Positions 1 through 6,991 of a stretch of DNA of 11,895 nucleotides are shown here, piece by piece. The notes beneath the pieces were generated by a model. That model did no database searches and was not told the origin of the DNA. It was given only the letters and a program-made list of their open reading frames with translations. The position numbers and the translations under genes are program-made. The stretch is taken from NCBI GenBank assembly GCA_905234355.1, contig CAJOHP010000054.1, positions 1 through 11,895 of the forward strand, given 5' to 3'. Within the stretch, counting starts at the first letter, position 1. Every line of letters starts with the position of its first letter. The stretch is from an uncultured Prevotella sp. GTDB taxonomy: Bacteria; Bacteroidota; Bacteroidia; Bacteroidales; Bacteroidaceae.

Positions 1-178
1 TTAGATATTAACAGACGGCATTCTAAATAGTAGAATCGGATGGCTTCAGCCTTATACGTAACTGGCAGAGGATTTCGCATCGAGCGTGGGAAACTTTAGG
101 AATCATACTCACGTTTCGGAAGTGGGGTGTTCTATATCATGAGTCCACTTATTTATGGTTTTCTCTCATTCCCACGTC
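1..178. other. Non-coding flank with nested inverted repeats, possible structured RNA
   Basis: No convincing reading frame lies between the window edge and the stop of the EamA-type gene. The segment holds several inverted repeats: an 8-bp perfect stem at 85-92 (cgtgggaa) with 169-176 (ttcccacg), an inner 6-bp stem at 120-125 with 145-150, an outer 4-bp extension 69-72 with 177-180, and separate small hairpins at 20-25/31-36 and 42-44/49-51. A long closing stem around a nested inner stem is the sort of architecture seen in 6S-like or other regulatory RNAs, but I recognise no family signature and see no promoter or poly-U terminator to set the strand. It could equally be the 3' untranslated region of the minus-strand operon. 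Confidence 0.25.
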
Positions 179-1096
179 CTATCGTGAACCGATATAGAGA
201 CAGAGCATGCCTAAGAGTACGAGAGCGAGGTCGAAGGCTTTAGCACTCAGGTTTTTCTCGTGGAAGAAGAGAGCACCGAAAAGGAAGCTCACCACGACGG
301 AACCGCGCCGCACCATCGAGACAATGCTAATCATGGCTGACGGCAGCGAGAGAGAGTAGAAGTACAGGAAGTCGGCAGTAGAGAGGAAGATGCTCACGCC
401 GATGATGGCCCAGTCCCATCGGAAGGGGGTGGTCTGCTTGTGGCGGGGCCACCAGAGCAGCAGGAGTACGATGCCCATCATCAGGCACTGGTAGACGTTG
501 TACCATGACTGCACCATCATGCGGTCGAGCCCCACCCCACCCTCGCCGACGGGCGCCATGAGGTATTTGTCGTAGAGACCGCTCACGGCACCGAGGGCCG
601 CCGCCCCCACAATCATATATATCCAATGGTCGTGACGGAAGTCTATGCCCTCCTTCTTCCCGCTTCTGCTCAGCAGAAGGAAGCTGGCCACGGCGAGCAT
701 CACACCCGCCCACTGCCAACCGTTGAGCCGTTCGCCGAAGACGAGCAGTGCCCCTACGAGCACCATCACGGGCCGTGTGGCATTAATGGGTCCTGCGATG
801 GTGAGCGGCAGGTGCTTCGTGCCGAAATAGCCCAATATCCAACTACTCAGCACGATGACAGCCTTGAGCACGATATACTTGTGCATGTCCCATCCTCCAC
901 TGCCCACGTGCACGGGGGTGTCGTCAAGCACGGTGGTCGTGGTGCTCAAGATGATGAAAGGCAAGAAGATAAGCGATGAGAAGAGCGTGTTGAGGAAGAG
1001 CACGGGTATGACGGCATTGGACGCCAGAGCCTTCTTCTTCACTGAATCGTAGACGCCTAGGAAGGTTGCAGAGAAAAAAGCAAGAATCAGCCACAT
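179..1096 (-). CDS. EamA/DMT-family membrane transporter
   Basis: This 305-residue protein is predicted to be an inner-membrane permease of the drug/metabolite transporter superfamily. About ten hydrophobic segments can be read, near residues 1-15, 30-50, 72-92, 98-120, 127-143, 158-174, 198-215, 228-248, 252-275 and 285-303, in the two-fold repeat typical of EamA proteins. Each half ends with a family-like acidic motif after a helix: FGERLNGWQWAG near 120-131 and FFHEKNLSAKAF near 277-288. The length is usual for the family. The substrate cannot be read from sequence; relatives carry amino acids, sugars, nucleotide precursors or drugs. It is the last gene of the minus-strand run, and its start overlaps the end of truA by 10 bp, which indicates translational coupling. 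No clear terminator follows its stop codon. Confidence 0.85.
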   Translation of the reverse strand: MWLILAFFSATFLGVYDSVKKKALASNAVIPVLFLNTLFSSLIFLPFIILSTTTTVLDDTPVHVGSGGWDMHKYIVLKAVIVLSSWILGYFGTKHLPLTIAGPINATRPVMVLVGALLVFGERLNGWQWAGVMLAVASFLLLSRSGKKEGIDFRHDHWIYMIVGAAALGAVSGLYDKYLMAPVGEGGVGLDRMMVQSWYNVYQCLMMGIVLLLLWWPRHKQTTPFRWDWAIIGVSIFLSTADFLYFYSLSLPSAMISIVSMVRRGSVVVSFLFGALFFHEKNLSAKAFDLALVLLGMLCLYIGSR

Positions 1097-1830
1097 AGTC
1101 CGTCGTATTCTATCCGTTGTAAGAACAAGGCGCAGGCAGGCATCGACTCACCGGCCTCAGTGCGTCGTCGACCCTCCACCACACGTCGGAAGTCATCGAT
1201 AGAGAGTCGCTGTCGGCCCACCTCGATGAGCGTGCCCACGACGGCCCGCACCATATTGCGCAGGAAGCGGTTGGCCGTGATTTCAAAGCGCCACTGGCTG
1301 TCTGACAGCGGGGTCCACTCGGCCTTCGTCACCTGGCAGAGCGTGGTCTTCACGTCGGCATGACTCTTGCAGAAAGCTGCAAAGTCATCGTAGGCAGGGA
1401 GCAGGGCTGCCGCTGCATTCATGGACGCGAAGTCGAGCGGATAGTGCAGCTCGCAGGAGTAGTGGCGCAAGAAGGGGTCCTTCACCGTGTGTATATAATA
1501 GTAATAGGTGCGCGATATGGCAGAGAAGCGGGCATGGAGTTCGCTGCTCACGGGCTGCACATGCTCGATGCTGATGTCGCGGGGCAGCAATTTATTGAGC
1601 TTGTAGGCCAGTTGCTGGCAGTCCACCTTGCCATCGCTGTCGAAGTGGGCAACCATCATGCGTGCATGAACACCCGCATCGGTACGCCCGGCACCAGTGG
1701 TGCGCACGTCCTGCCGTAGCAGCAGCGAGAGCCCGCGGTCCAGCTCCTCCTGCACAGAGATGCCGTTGGGCTGCACCTGCCAGCCGTGGAAGCGTGTGCC
1801 GTCGTAGCTCAGTGTGATGAAATAGCGCAT
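1087..1830 (-). CDS. truA: tRNA pseudouridine(38-40) synthase TruA
   Basis: TruA isomerises uridine to pseudouridine at positions 38, 39 and 40 in the anticodon stem-loop of many tRNAs in the cytoplasm. The 247-residue product is close to the usual length. It begins with a typical TruA N-terminus (MRYFITLSYDGTRFHGWQ) and carries the catalytic motif GAGRTDAGVHA, in which Asp51 is the expected nucleophile. The downstream motif RFLRNMVRAVVGTLIEVG, near two-thirds of the length, is also characteristic. The start lies only 9 bp after the stop of the ROK kinase gene, and the 3' end overlaps the EamA-type gene by 10 bp, so all three should share one transcript. No truncation or missing active-site residue is visible. 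Confidence 0.97.
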   Translation of the reverse strand: MRYFITLSYDGTRFHGWQVQPNGISVQEELDRGLSLLLRQDVRTTGAGRTDAGVHARMMVAHFDSDGKVDCQQLAYKLNKLLPRDISIEHVQPVSSELHARFSAISRTYYYYIHTVKDPFLRHYSCELHYPLDFASMNAAAALLPAYDDFAAFCKSHADVKTTLCQVTKAEWTPLSDSQWRFEITANRFLRNMVRAVVGTLIEVGRQRLSIDDFRRVVEGRRRTEAGESMPACALFLQRIEYDGLCG

Positions 1831-1839
1831 GACGTGTTT

Positions 1840-2826
1840 TTACTGTATCTCCCACCCTATGGCCGACGCGCCGAGCACGGCTGCGCTGGCGCCGTCGAGC
1901 CCACTGACAAGGAACCGGGCCTTGCCCTGGAAGATGGGCATGACGTGAGCGTCGTAGGCCTCGCGTATGGGGCGCATGATGAGCTCGCCGGCCTTGGCCA
2001 TGCCTCCGAAGAAGATGAAGGCCTCGGGCGAGGAAAAGGCAGCAAAGTCGGCACAAGCCTCGCCAAGCATGCGGCCGGTGAAATCGTAGATCTCCTTGGC
2101 CAGCTCATCGCCCTTTTCGGCTGCGAGAGCCACATCGAGCGAAGTGATGGCCTCGGGGTCGAGTGTCCTGAGTGTCGACGGACGCTCACTCTTGGCAAGC
2201 AGTTCACGTGCCGTGCGAGCCACGCCTGTGGCTGAGCAGTAGGCCTCTAAGCATCCCTTGCGGCCGCAGCCGCACAGACGGCCCTCCTCACCACGCACCA
2301 TGGTGACGTGGCCCAGCTCGCCGGCAAAGCCGTCGTGACCATAGAGCAGCTGTCCGTTCACCACTATGCCCGACCCAACGCCGGTGCCCAGTGTGATCAT
2401 TATGAAGTTTTTCATGCCGCGGGCCACGCCGTAGACCATCTCGCCTATGGCGGCGGCGTTGGCATCGTTGGTCAGCGCCACGGGCATGTGGCCGAGACGG
2501 TCACTGAACATCTGTCCGAGGGGCACGATGGTGTCGTGAGCCCACTGCAGGTTGGGCGCCTTCTCGATGGTGCCCTTATAGTAGTTGGCGTTGGGGGCAC
2601 CGATCCCCATGGCTTTAATGGTCTCGATGCCCCCCACCTGCTCGATGATGGGCTGCAGTGCCTCCACAGAAGCATCTACATAAGCCTCGGCAGTGGCGTA
2701 GGCACCTGTCTTAATGGCTGTGGTGGCCTTTATCTCGCCGCGGGCATCTACGATGCCGAATACGGAGTTGGTACCTCCTAAGTCTAACCCGATGACATAG
2801 GGTTTCATTGTGTTTGCTGTGTTCAT
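1840..2826 (-). CDS. ROK-family sugar kinase (probable glucokinase)
   Basis: A 328-residue ROK-family kinase that should phosphorylate a hexose with ATP in the cytoplasm. It shows the N-terminal phosphate-binding motif GLDLGGTN (residues 13-20), the catalytic region LTNDANAAAIGE with Asp121 as probable base, the glycine-rich LGTGVGSG (146-153), the ELGH motif (170-173) and the zinc-binding cluster CGCGRKGC with Cys185, Cys187 and Cys192 plus His173. It ends with a second ATP-site segment, FFGGMAKAG. No helix-turn-helix precedes the kinase domain, so it is an enzyme rather than a ROK repressor. Two starts are possible, Met1 and Met7 six codons later; both leave the fold intact. Glucose is the likeliest substrate by family, but mannose, fructose or N-acetylated sugars cannot be excluded. 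It lies 58 bp after the hydrolase gene and 9 bp before truA. Confidence 0.92.
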   Translation of the reverse strand: MNTANTMKPYVIGLDLGGTNSVFGIVDARGEIKATTAIKTGAYATAEAYVDASVEALQPIIEQVGGIETIKAMGIGAPNANYYKGTIEKAPNLQWAHDTIVPLGQMFSDRLGHMPVALTNDANAAAIGEMVYGVARGMKNFIMITLGTGVGSGIVVNGQLLYGHDGFAGELGHVTMVRGEEGRLCGCGRKGCLEAYCSATGVARTARELLAKSERPSTLRTLDPEAITSLDVALAAEKGDELAKEIYDFTGRMLGEACADFAAFSSPEAFIFFGGMAKAGELIMRPIREAYDAHVMPIFQGKARFLVSGLDGASAAVLGASAIGWEIQ

Positions 2827-2884
2827 GACTTATCTTGAAAAATAGAGTTATTACGAGCCTTGATAATGCCGGCACGACGGTGTG

Positions 2885-3529
2885 TCAGCGCAGATAGGGG
2901 TTCAGGCGCTGTTCGTCGCCCAGACGTGTGGCGGGACCATGCCCGCAGTAGGCAAGGGTGTCTGCTGGGAGCTTGGCCACGACGTTGGCCAAGCTGTGCT
3001 TCATGTCGGCCCAACTGCCCCGCTGCAGGTCTGTGCGTCCGATGCCCATACGGAAGAGGGTGTCGCCGGTGAAGACCACACGCTCTTCCTTACAGTAGAA
3101 GAGCACCGAGCCGGGCGAGTGTCCCGGTGTGGGCAGCACGTGCAGCGTGTGGTGGCCGAAGCAGATGGGCACATCGGCCTCGAGGCTTGGTCCAGGGGGC
3201 GGCGTAGGCTCAGCAAAGTCCATGCCAAACATCGTGCTGGCCTGGCCGCTGAGGTCGCTCAGCAGGAAGTCGTCGGCAGTACTAATCTGAGGGCTAAGAC
3301 CGTAGCGGGCATGTACAAAGGCCAGACCGAAGCAGTGATCCAGATGGCCATGAGTACAAAGCAGACGCACGGGGGTCAGCTGCTGATCGGCTATGTACTT
3401 GCCGATGGCCTGCCGCTCATCGGCATAGAGCGCGCCACAGTCTATGATGACTGCTTCGCCACTGTCGTCGCTCACCACGTAGCAGTTTTCTGCGAGCATG
3501 TTGCACTGGAAAATTTTTATCTCGAGCAT
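2885..3529 (-). CDS. MBL-fold metallo-hydrolase, glyoxalase II-like
   Basis: This 214-residue protein has the metallo-beta-lactamase fold and probably hydrolyses a thioester or similar small ester using two metal ions. Metal ligands are readable in order: THGHLDH with His60, His62, Asp64 and His65; His137 in PGHS; Asp156 in FTGDTLF; and His197 in CGHGP. The size and motif spacing match the short glyoxalase II-like (YcbL-type) group, which lacks the C-terminal helical glutathione-binding domain of true GloB. A role in glyoxalase-type detoxification is therefore possible but not shown. There is no signal peptide, so it should be cytoplasmic. It sits between rsmG (39 bp upstream) and the ROK kinase gene (58 bp downstream) on the same strand, consistent with co-transcription. 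Confidence 0.9.
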   Translation of the reverse strand: MLEIKIFQCNMLAENCYVVSDDSGEAVIIDCGALYADERQAIGKYIADQQLTPVRLLCTHGHLDHCFGLAFVHARYGLSPQISTADDFLLSDLSGQASTMFGMDFAEPTPPPGPSLEADVPICFGHHTLHVLPTPGHSPGSVLFYCKEERVVFTGDTLFRMGIGRTDLQRGSWADMKHSLANVVAKLPADTLAYCGHGPATRLGDEQRLNPYLR

Positions 3530-3568
3530 AGTCGGAAAAATGTTTTCGGAGGAATAAGAGAGGATTCG

Positions 3569-4189
3569 TCAGACGGGCAGGTAGAGACAGTATTTCTGCT
3601 GAAACCACTCCTCGTCGAACCACTGTGCGAGGCTCTCAGCCTCTGCGATGTGACGAAAGGGGCGCAGCTCTTCCTGCAGGTCGCCGCCCTTGAGGCAGAT
3701 GATGCCATTGGGAAGGGCGTTGCGCTGTGTCTTGGAGATATTCTTTCTCACGATGCGTTGCAGGTCGGAAAGGGGCATCACCGCACGACTGATGACGAAC
3801 TCATACTTGCCGCGCTCGTCTTCGCCGCGCAGGTGCTCAGGCGTGCAGTTGTCCAGTCCGATGGCACGGCACACCTCTTGTGCCACCCGTATCTTCTTCC
3901 CAGTGCCGTCAATGAGTTTGAAGCGGCACTCGGGAAAGAGAATGGCCAGAGGCACGCCGGGGAAGCCTCCGCCGGTACCGAAATCGAGAATGGTGGTGCC
4001 GGGCACAAAGTGTAGGAACTTGGCGATGGCCAGCGAGTGAAGCACATGGTGCTCGTAGAGATGGTCTATGTCCTTGCGCGATATCACGTTTATCTTCTCG
4101 TTCCATTCATGGTAGAGCGCGTCGAGGGCGTCAAGCTGCTGTCGCTGCCGCTGGCTGAGGCCGGGGAAATACTTTTCTATGATGGTCAT
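3569..4189 (-). CDS. rsmG: 16S rRNA (guanine527-N7)-methyltransferase RsmG
   Basis: RsmG (GidB) uses S-adenosylmethionine to methylate N7 of G527 in 16S rRNA of the small ribosomal subunit. The 206-residue protein matches the usual length. The N-terminal helical region contains YHEWNEKINVISRKD (26-40), typical of the family. The SAM-binding motif LDFGTGGGFPGVPLA (68-82) is intact, followed by the acidic loop KLIDGTGKKIRV and the conserved FVISRAVMPL stretch (131-140). Its start lies 5 bp after the trmD stop, implying coupled translation. Loss of this enzyme in other bacteria gives low-level streptomycin resistance, but nothing here suggests loss: no frameshift and no missing motif. Confidence 0.97.
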   Translation of the reverse strand: MTIIEKYFPGLSQRQRQQLDALDALYHEWNEKINVISRKDIDHLYEHHVLHSLAIAKFLHFVPGTTILDFGTGGGFPGVPLAILFPECRFKLIDGTGKKIRVAQEVCRAIGLDNCTPEHLRGEDERGKYEFVISRAVMPLSDLQRIVRKNISKTQRNALPNGIICLKGGDLQEELRPFRHIAEAESLAQWFDEEWFQQKYCLYLPV

Positions 4190-4194
4190 CTGTG

Positions 4195-4896
4195 CTATTG
4201 ATTCTTAAGGGGTAGTACTGTTTTCTCCAGTAGGTCAGGGCGTAGCCTGCGAGTGCGCTCCATGGCCTGCTCCAGTTCCCAGTTGCGTATCTTGGCCTCG
4301 TTGCCGCTGAGCAGTATTTCAGGCACTTTCCACCCCTTGTAGTCGGCAGGGCGGGTGTAGATGGGGGCCGCCAGGATGTCGTCCTGGAAACAGTCGGACA
4401 GGGCGCTCTGCTCGTCGCCTATCACACCGGGTACCACGCGCACCACGGCGTCGGCAATCATCGCCGCCACCAGCTCACCACCGGTGAGCACAAAGTCGCC
4501 GATACTGATCTCGCGAGTGATAAGGTGGTCGCGTATGCGCTGGTCTATACCTTTGTAGTGGCCCGCCAGGATGATGATGTTGCCCAGGAGCGAGAGCTCG
4601 TTGGCCATGTGCTGATCGAAGCGCTCGCCGTCGGGCGAGGTGAAGATGACCTCGTCGTAGTCGCGCTCGGCCTTCAGTGCGCTGATGCAGCGGTCTATGG
4701 GCTCGCATTGCATCACCATGCCGGCACTGCCGCCATAGGGGTAGTCGTCCACACGACGCCATTTGTCGAGCGTATAGTCGCGCAGGTTGTGCAGGCGTAT
4801 CTCGGCCAGTCCCTTCTTCTCGGCACGAGCAAGTATCGACTCGTGCACGAAGCCCTCAAGCATCTCGGGCAGTACGGTGATAATGTCTATTCGCAT
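4195..4896 (-). CDS. trmD: tRNA (guanine37-N1)-methyltransferase TrmD
   Basis: TrmD methylates N1 of G37, next to the anticodon, and so prevents frameshifting; it is generally essential. I place the start at Met12 of the longest frame (MRIDIITVLPEM), because this is the family N-terminus and because a promoter box overlaps the extra upstream codons. The protein is then 233 residues. Visible motifs are YPYGGSAGMVMQCEP (52-66), the trefoil-knot SAM site ILAGHYKGID (109-118), SIGDFVLTGGE (131-141), and the linker with the likely catalytic Asp168 in SDCF. The C-terminal LLSGNEAKIR stretch is also typical. In many bacteria trmD sits with rpsP, rimM and rplS; here it heads an operon with rsmG instead. 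Confidence 0.96.
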   Translation of the reverse strand: MRIDIITVLPEMLEGFVHESILARAEKKGLAEIRLHNLRDYTLDKWRRVDDYPYGGSAGMVMQCEPIDRCISALKAERDYDEVIFTSPDGERFDQHMANELSLLGNIIILAGHYKGIDQRIRDHLITREISIGDFVLTGGELVAAMIADAVVRVVPGVIGDEQSALSDCFQDDILAAPIYTRPADYKGWKVPEILLSGNEAKIRNWELEQAMERTRRLRPDLLEKTVLPLKNQ

Positions 4897-4904
4897 AACG
4901 ACTG

Positions 4905-4912
4905 CAAAAGTA
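4905..4912 (-). promoter_or_regulatory. Bacteroidota -7 promoter box for the trmD operon
   Basis: Read on the minus strand this is TACTTTTG, a full match to the Bacteroidota consensus TAnnTTTG. It ends 8 bases before the chosen trmD ATG, so transcription would begin only a few bases ahead of the start codon. No clear TTG -33 element is seen at the expected distance; a TTTTCG stretch is the nearest candidate. The position argues against the longer trmD frame starting at 4929. Confidence 0.55.
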
Positions 4913-5048
4913 CGAAATAATGCCGACATACGAAAACGATTTCGGAGAATTAACTAACGTTACTAAACAATTCGTTAATTCTTGTTATTTTTCAGCTATT
5001 TCAGAACGGTTTTATGACTAAATCATCATGCGTTAGAAACTTTTTATG

Positions 5049-5056
5049 TATTTTTG
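5049..5056 (+). promoter_or_regulatory. Bacteroidota -7 promoter box for the fucosidase transcript
   Basis: TATTTTTG matches TAnnTTTG exactly and lies about 150 bases ahead of the likely fucosidase start, giving a long leader that includes the candidate small ORF at 5104-5190. A good TTG -33 element is not evident, so the assignment is moderate. Confidence 0.4.
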
Positions 5057-5103
5057 CGACGCTTTTAATTATACGACATGTATGCCATCGCCGAAGCCTT
5101 GAC

Positions 5104-5190
5104 ATGGAGCGCCACCGATGGAATATGAAGAAGCTGCTGACGGGCTACAGGAAGAAACTCGACCACGAGTTCTCTCGGTATATACTCTGA
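5104..5190 (+). CDS. Candidate 28-codon leader ORF
   Basis: A short frame starts at ATG 5104 and ends at TGA 5188-5190, just 17 bases before the likely fucosidase start at 5208. The predicted 28-residue peptide is strongly basic, with a MKKLLTGYRKKLDHEF core, and looks more protein-like than the overlapping frame that would extend the fucosidase N-terminus. It could be a genuine small protein, a leader peptide influencing fucosidase translation, the remnant of a larger gene, or chance. A shorter version could begin at its internal ATG at 5125. No homologue is recognised. Confidence 0.25.
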   Translation: MERHRWNMKKLLTGYRKKLDHEFSRYIL

Positions 5191-5207
5191 ATCATGCACA
5201 TGACCGA

Positions 5208-6893
5208 ATGAACTATATGAACATTATGATGAAAATAGGAAACGCTTGTTTGGCATTGATGCTCGTGGCATCGATGGAGGTGAAGTCACAAGAATACGAA
5301 ATCCGCGTGCAGGAAAGCGATGAGCCAATGGCCACGGGGCAGTTTACCCCCGACTGGGAATCGCTGCGCACTTATAAGGTGCCGGAGTGGTTTCGCGATG
5401 CTAAGTTCGGCATCTGGGCGCACTGGGGGCCGCAGTGTGTGGAGGGTAGCGGCGACTGGATGGCCCGCAAACTGTATATAGAGGGTGATGAGAAGTATGC
5501 CTATCACCTCCAGCACTACGGTCATCCCTCCGAAGTGGGGTTTAAGGATATCCTGCCGCTCTTCAAGGCAGAGAACTGGAATCCTGAAGAACTGGTGAAG
5601 TTCTACAAGGAGGAATGCGGCGCACAGTATTTCTTCGCTCTGGGCAACCACCACGACAATTTCGACCTGTGGGACTCGAAATATCAAGAGTGGAACTCTC
5701 AGGCCATCGGCCCGCACAAGGACATCCTGGCCGGATGGGCCAAGGCTGCGAAGAAGGCTGGACTGCCTTTTGGCATCTCGTTTCACGCAGATCATGCGTG
5801 GACATGGTATGAGCCTTCGCGCCGCTTCGACCTAAAGGGCAAGAAGCGTGGAGTGAAGTATGACGGATGGCTGACAAAGGAGGATGGCTACCGACCGAAT
5901 GCTGACGGAACAGAGAAGTGGTGGAAGGGACTGGACCCGCAAAACTTGTACCAGCAAGACCACGACTTTTCTGACAACACATGGGACAACCGCGCCATCC
6001 ACAACCAATGGGGCTGGCAGAACGGGGCGGCACAGCCCTCGCCGGAGTTTGTGACCAACTTCTACAATCGCACCCTCGACGCCATCAACCGTTACAACCC
6101 CGACCTCCTCTATTTCGACGTGACTGTACTGCCCTTCTACCCCATCAGCGACGCTGGCATGAAGATTGCAGCGCACATGTATAATCACAGCGCCTCGCTG
6201 CACAAGGGCAAAAACCAGGCTGTGGTGTTTGGCAAGATTCTGGAGGAAGACATGAAGGATGCCCTAGTGTGGGATGTGGAGCGTGGCGCGCCCAACAAAA
6301 TAGTAGAGCGTCCCTGGCAGTGCTGCAACTGTCTCGGCGACTGGCACTACAACCGACGGGTGTATGAACGCAATGGATACAAAAGTGCTGCCACCGTAGC
6401 CAAGTTACTTGTCGATATTGTGAGCAAGAACGGCAATATGCTGCTGTCTGTACCCCTGAGAGCCGACGGCACGCCCGACGAGAAGGAGCTGGCCATCTTG
6501 AAGGAGTTTGGGGCATGGATGAAGGTGAACAGCGAGGGCATCATAAAGACCCGCCCATGGAAGATTTTCGGCGAGGGTCCCATTGCCAATGCCGATATCA
6601 AAATCAACGATCAAGGCTTCAACGACGGACAATATACAAAAGCCGGCGCCAAGGAGATACGTTTCACCCAAACGGAGAAATATCTGTATGTGGCTGCTTT
6701 GGCATGGCCCGAAGACGGCACTGTCCGTGTGAACGCACTTGCCGACGCCTCCCCACTCTACCCTGCCAACATCAAGTCCGTTGAACTGCTGGGCTATGGC
6801 AAGGTAGATTTCCGCCGCACAGCCGAGGCGCTCATCATATCCCTGCCCGAGAAGCTGAACAACATCCTACCTATGATGAGAATCAAGAAATAG
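5208..6893 (+). CDS. Secreted GH29 alpha-L-fucosidase
   Basis: A glycoside hydrolase of family GH29, expected to release terminal alpha-L-fucose from glycans with retention of configuration. The frame is open from 5118, but I choose Met at 5208 (5217 or 5226 also possible) because it starts a signal peptide: a hydrophobic core ACLALMLVASM followed by VKSQ, with likely cleavage before Gln28, sending the protein to the periplasm or surface. Numbered from this start (561 residues), typical GH29 features are FGIWAHWGP (67-75), the HHDNFDLWDS substrate-site motif (148-157), LLYFDVTV with probable nucleophile Asp304, WDVERG (355-360) and LLVDIVSKNGNMLLSVPLRADG. Residues from about 445 to the end should form the C-terminal beta-sandwich. 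No SusC/SusD pair adjoins it. Substrate linkage is unknown. It converges with xylA across a shared hairpin. Confidence 0.88.
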   Translation: MNYMNIMMKIGNACLALMLVASMEVKSQEYEIRVQESDEPMATGQFTPDWESLRTYKVPEWFRDAKFGIWAHWGPQCVEGSGDWMARKLYIEGDEKYAYHLQHYGHPSEVGFKDILPLFKAENWNPEELVKFYKEECGAQYFFALGNHHDNFDLWDSKYQEWNSQAIGPHKDILAGWAKAAKKAGLPFGISFHADHAWTWYEPSRRFDLKGKKRGVKYDGWLTKEDGYRPNADGTEKWWKGLDPQNLYQQDHDFSDNTWDNRAIHNQWGWQNGAAQPSPEFVTNFYNRTLDAINRYNPDLLYFDVTVLPFYPISDAGMKIAAHMYNHSASLHKGKNQAVVFGKILEEDMKDALVWDVERGAPNKIVERPWQCCNCLGDWHYNRRVYERNGYKSAATVAKLLVDIVSKNGNMLLSVPLRADGTPDEKELAILKEFGAWMKVNSEGIIKTRPWKIFGEGPIANADIKINDQGFNDGQYTKAGAKEIRFTQTEKYLYVAALAWPEDGTVRVNALADASPLYPANIKSVELLGYGKVDFRRTAEALIISLPEKLNNILPMMRIKK

Positions 6894-6927
6894 AAAACGA
6901 ACAAAAGAACGCCGATGGCAGAAAAAG

Positions 6928-6966
6928 ACTCGCGACAACAGGACAAGAATCCCTGTTGTCGCGAGT
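6928..6966. terminator. Bidirectional intrinsic terminator, 15-bp perfect stem
   Basis: The arms at 6928-6942 and 6952-6966 are perfectly complementary over 15 bp around a 9-base loop. A run of five A lies before the left arm (6922-6926), giving U5 after the stem for the minus-strand xylA transcript, and TTTGTTT follows the right arm for the plus-strand fucosidase transcript. It sits between the two convergent stop codons, so it should end both messages. Confidence 0.9.
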
Positions 6967-6991
6967 TTGTTTAATGAAAAGAGGCAAGTGT

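Larger units (their letters stand above)
4897..5207. promoter_or_regulatory. Divergent control region between trmD and the fucosidase gene
   Basis: This 311-base AT-rich stretch separates two divergent transcripts. Besides the two promoter boxes and the small ORF listed separately, it has an 8-bp perfect inverted repeat, gaattaac at 4947-4954 and gttaattc at 4974-4981, with an 8-bp palindrome taacgtta at 4955-4962 between the arms, and a small hairpin at 4931-4935/4940-4944. The paired arms and palindrome could be an operator or an RNA hairpin; no matching regulator is encoded nearby, so the binding factor is unknown. Confidence 0.4.

Noticed and set aside
2827..2884. Possible internal promoter (TATTTTTC on the minus strand) ahead of the ROK kinase gene
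   Set aside because: The key final G of TAnnTTTG is missing and no -33 element is visible.
2882..4015. 377-codon open frame on the plus strand
   Set aside because: It runs antisense to the MBL hydrolase and most of rsmG, both of which have clear catalytic motifs. GC-biased third positions suffice to keep this frame open, and the product resembles no family.
4897..4929. Eleven-codon upstream extension of trmD
   Set aside because: The family N-terminus starts at the later Met, and a promoter box overlaps the extension.
5118..5207. Thirty-codon upstream extension of the fucosidase
   Set aside because: It would bury the signal peptide inside the protein and overlaps a more protein-like small frame.
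6309..6335. Cys-rich WQCCNCLGDWHY stretch in the fucosidase as a novel metal site
   Set aside because: The surrounding segment follows a pattern I recall from Bacteroidales GH29 enzymes of this type, usually with one or two Cys, so the extra Cys is probably a minor variant.
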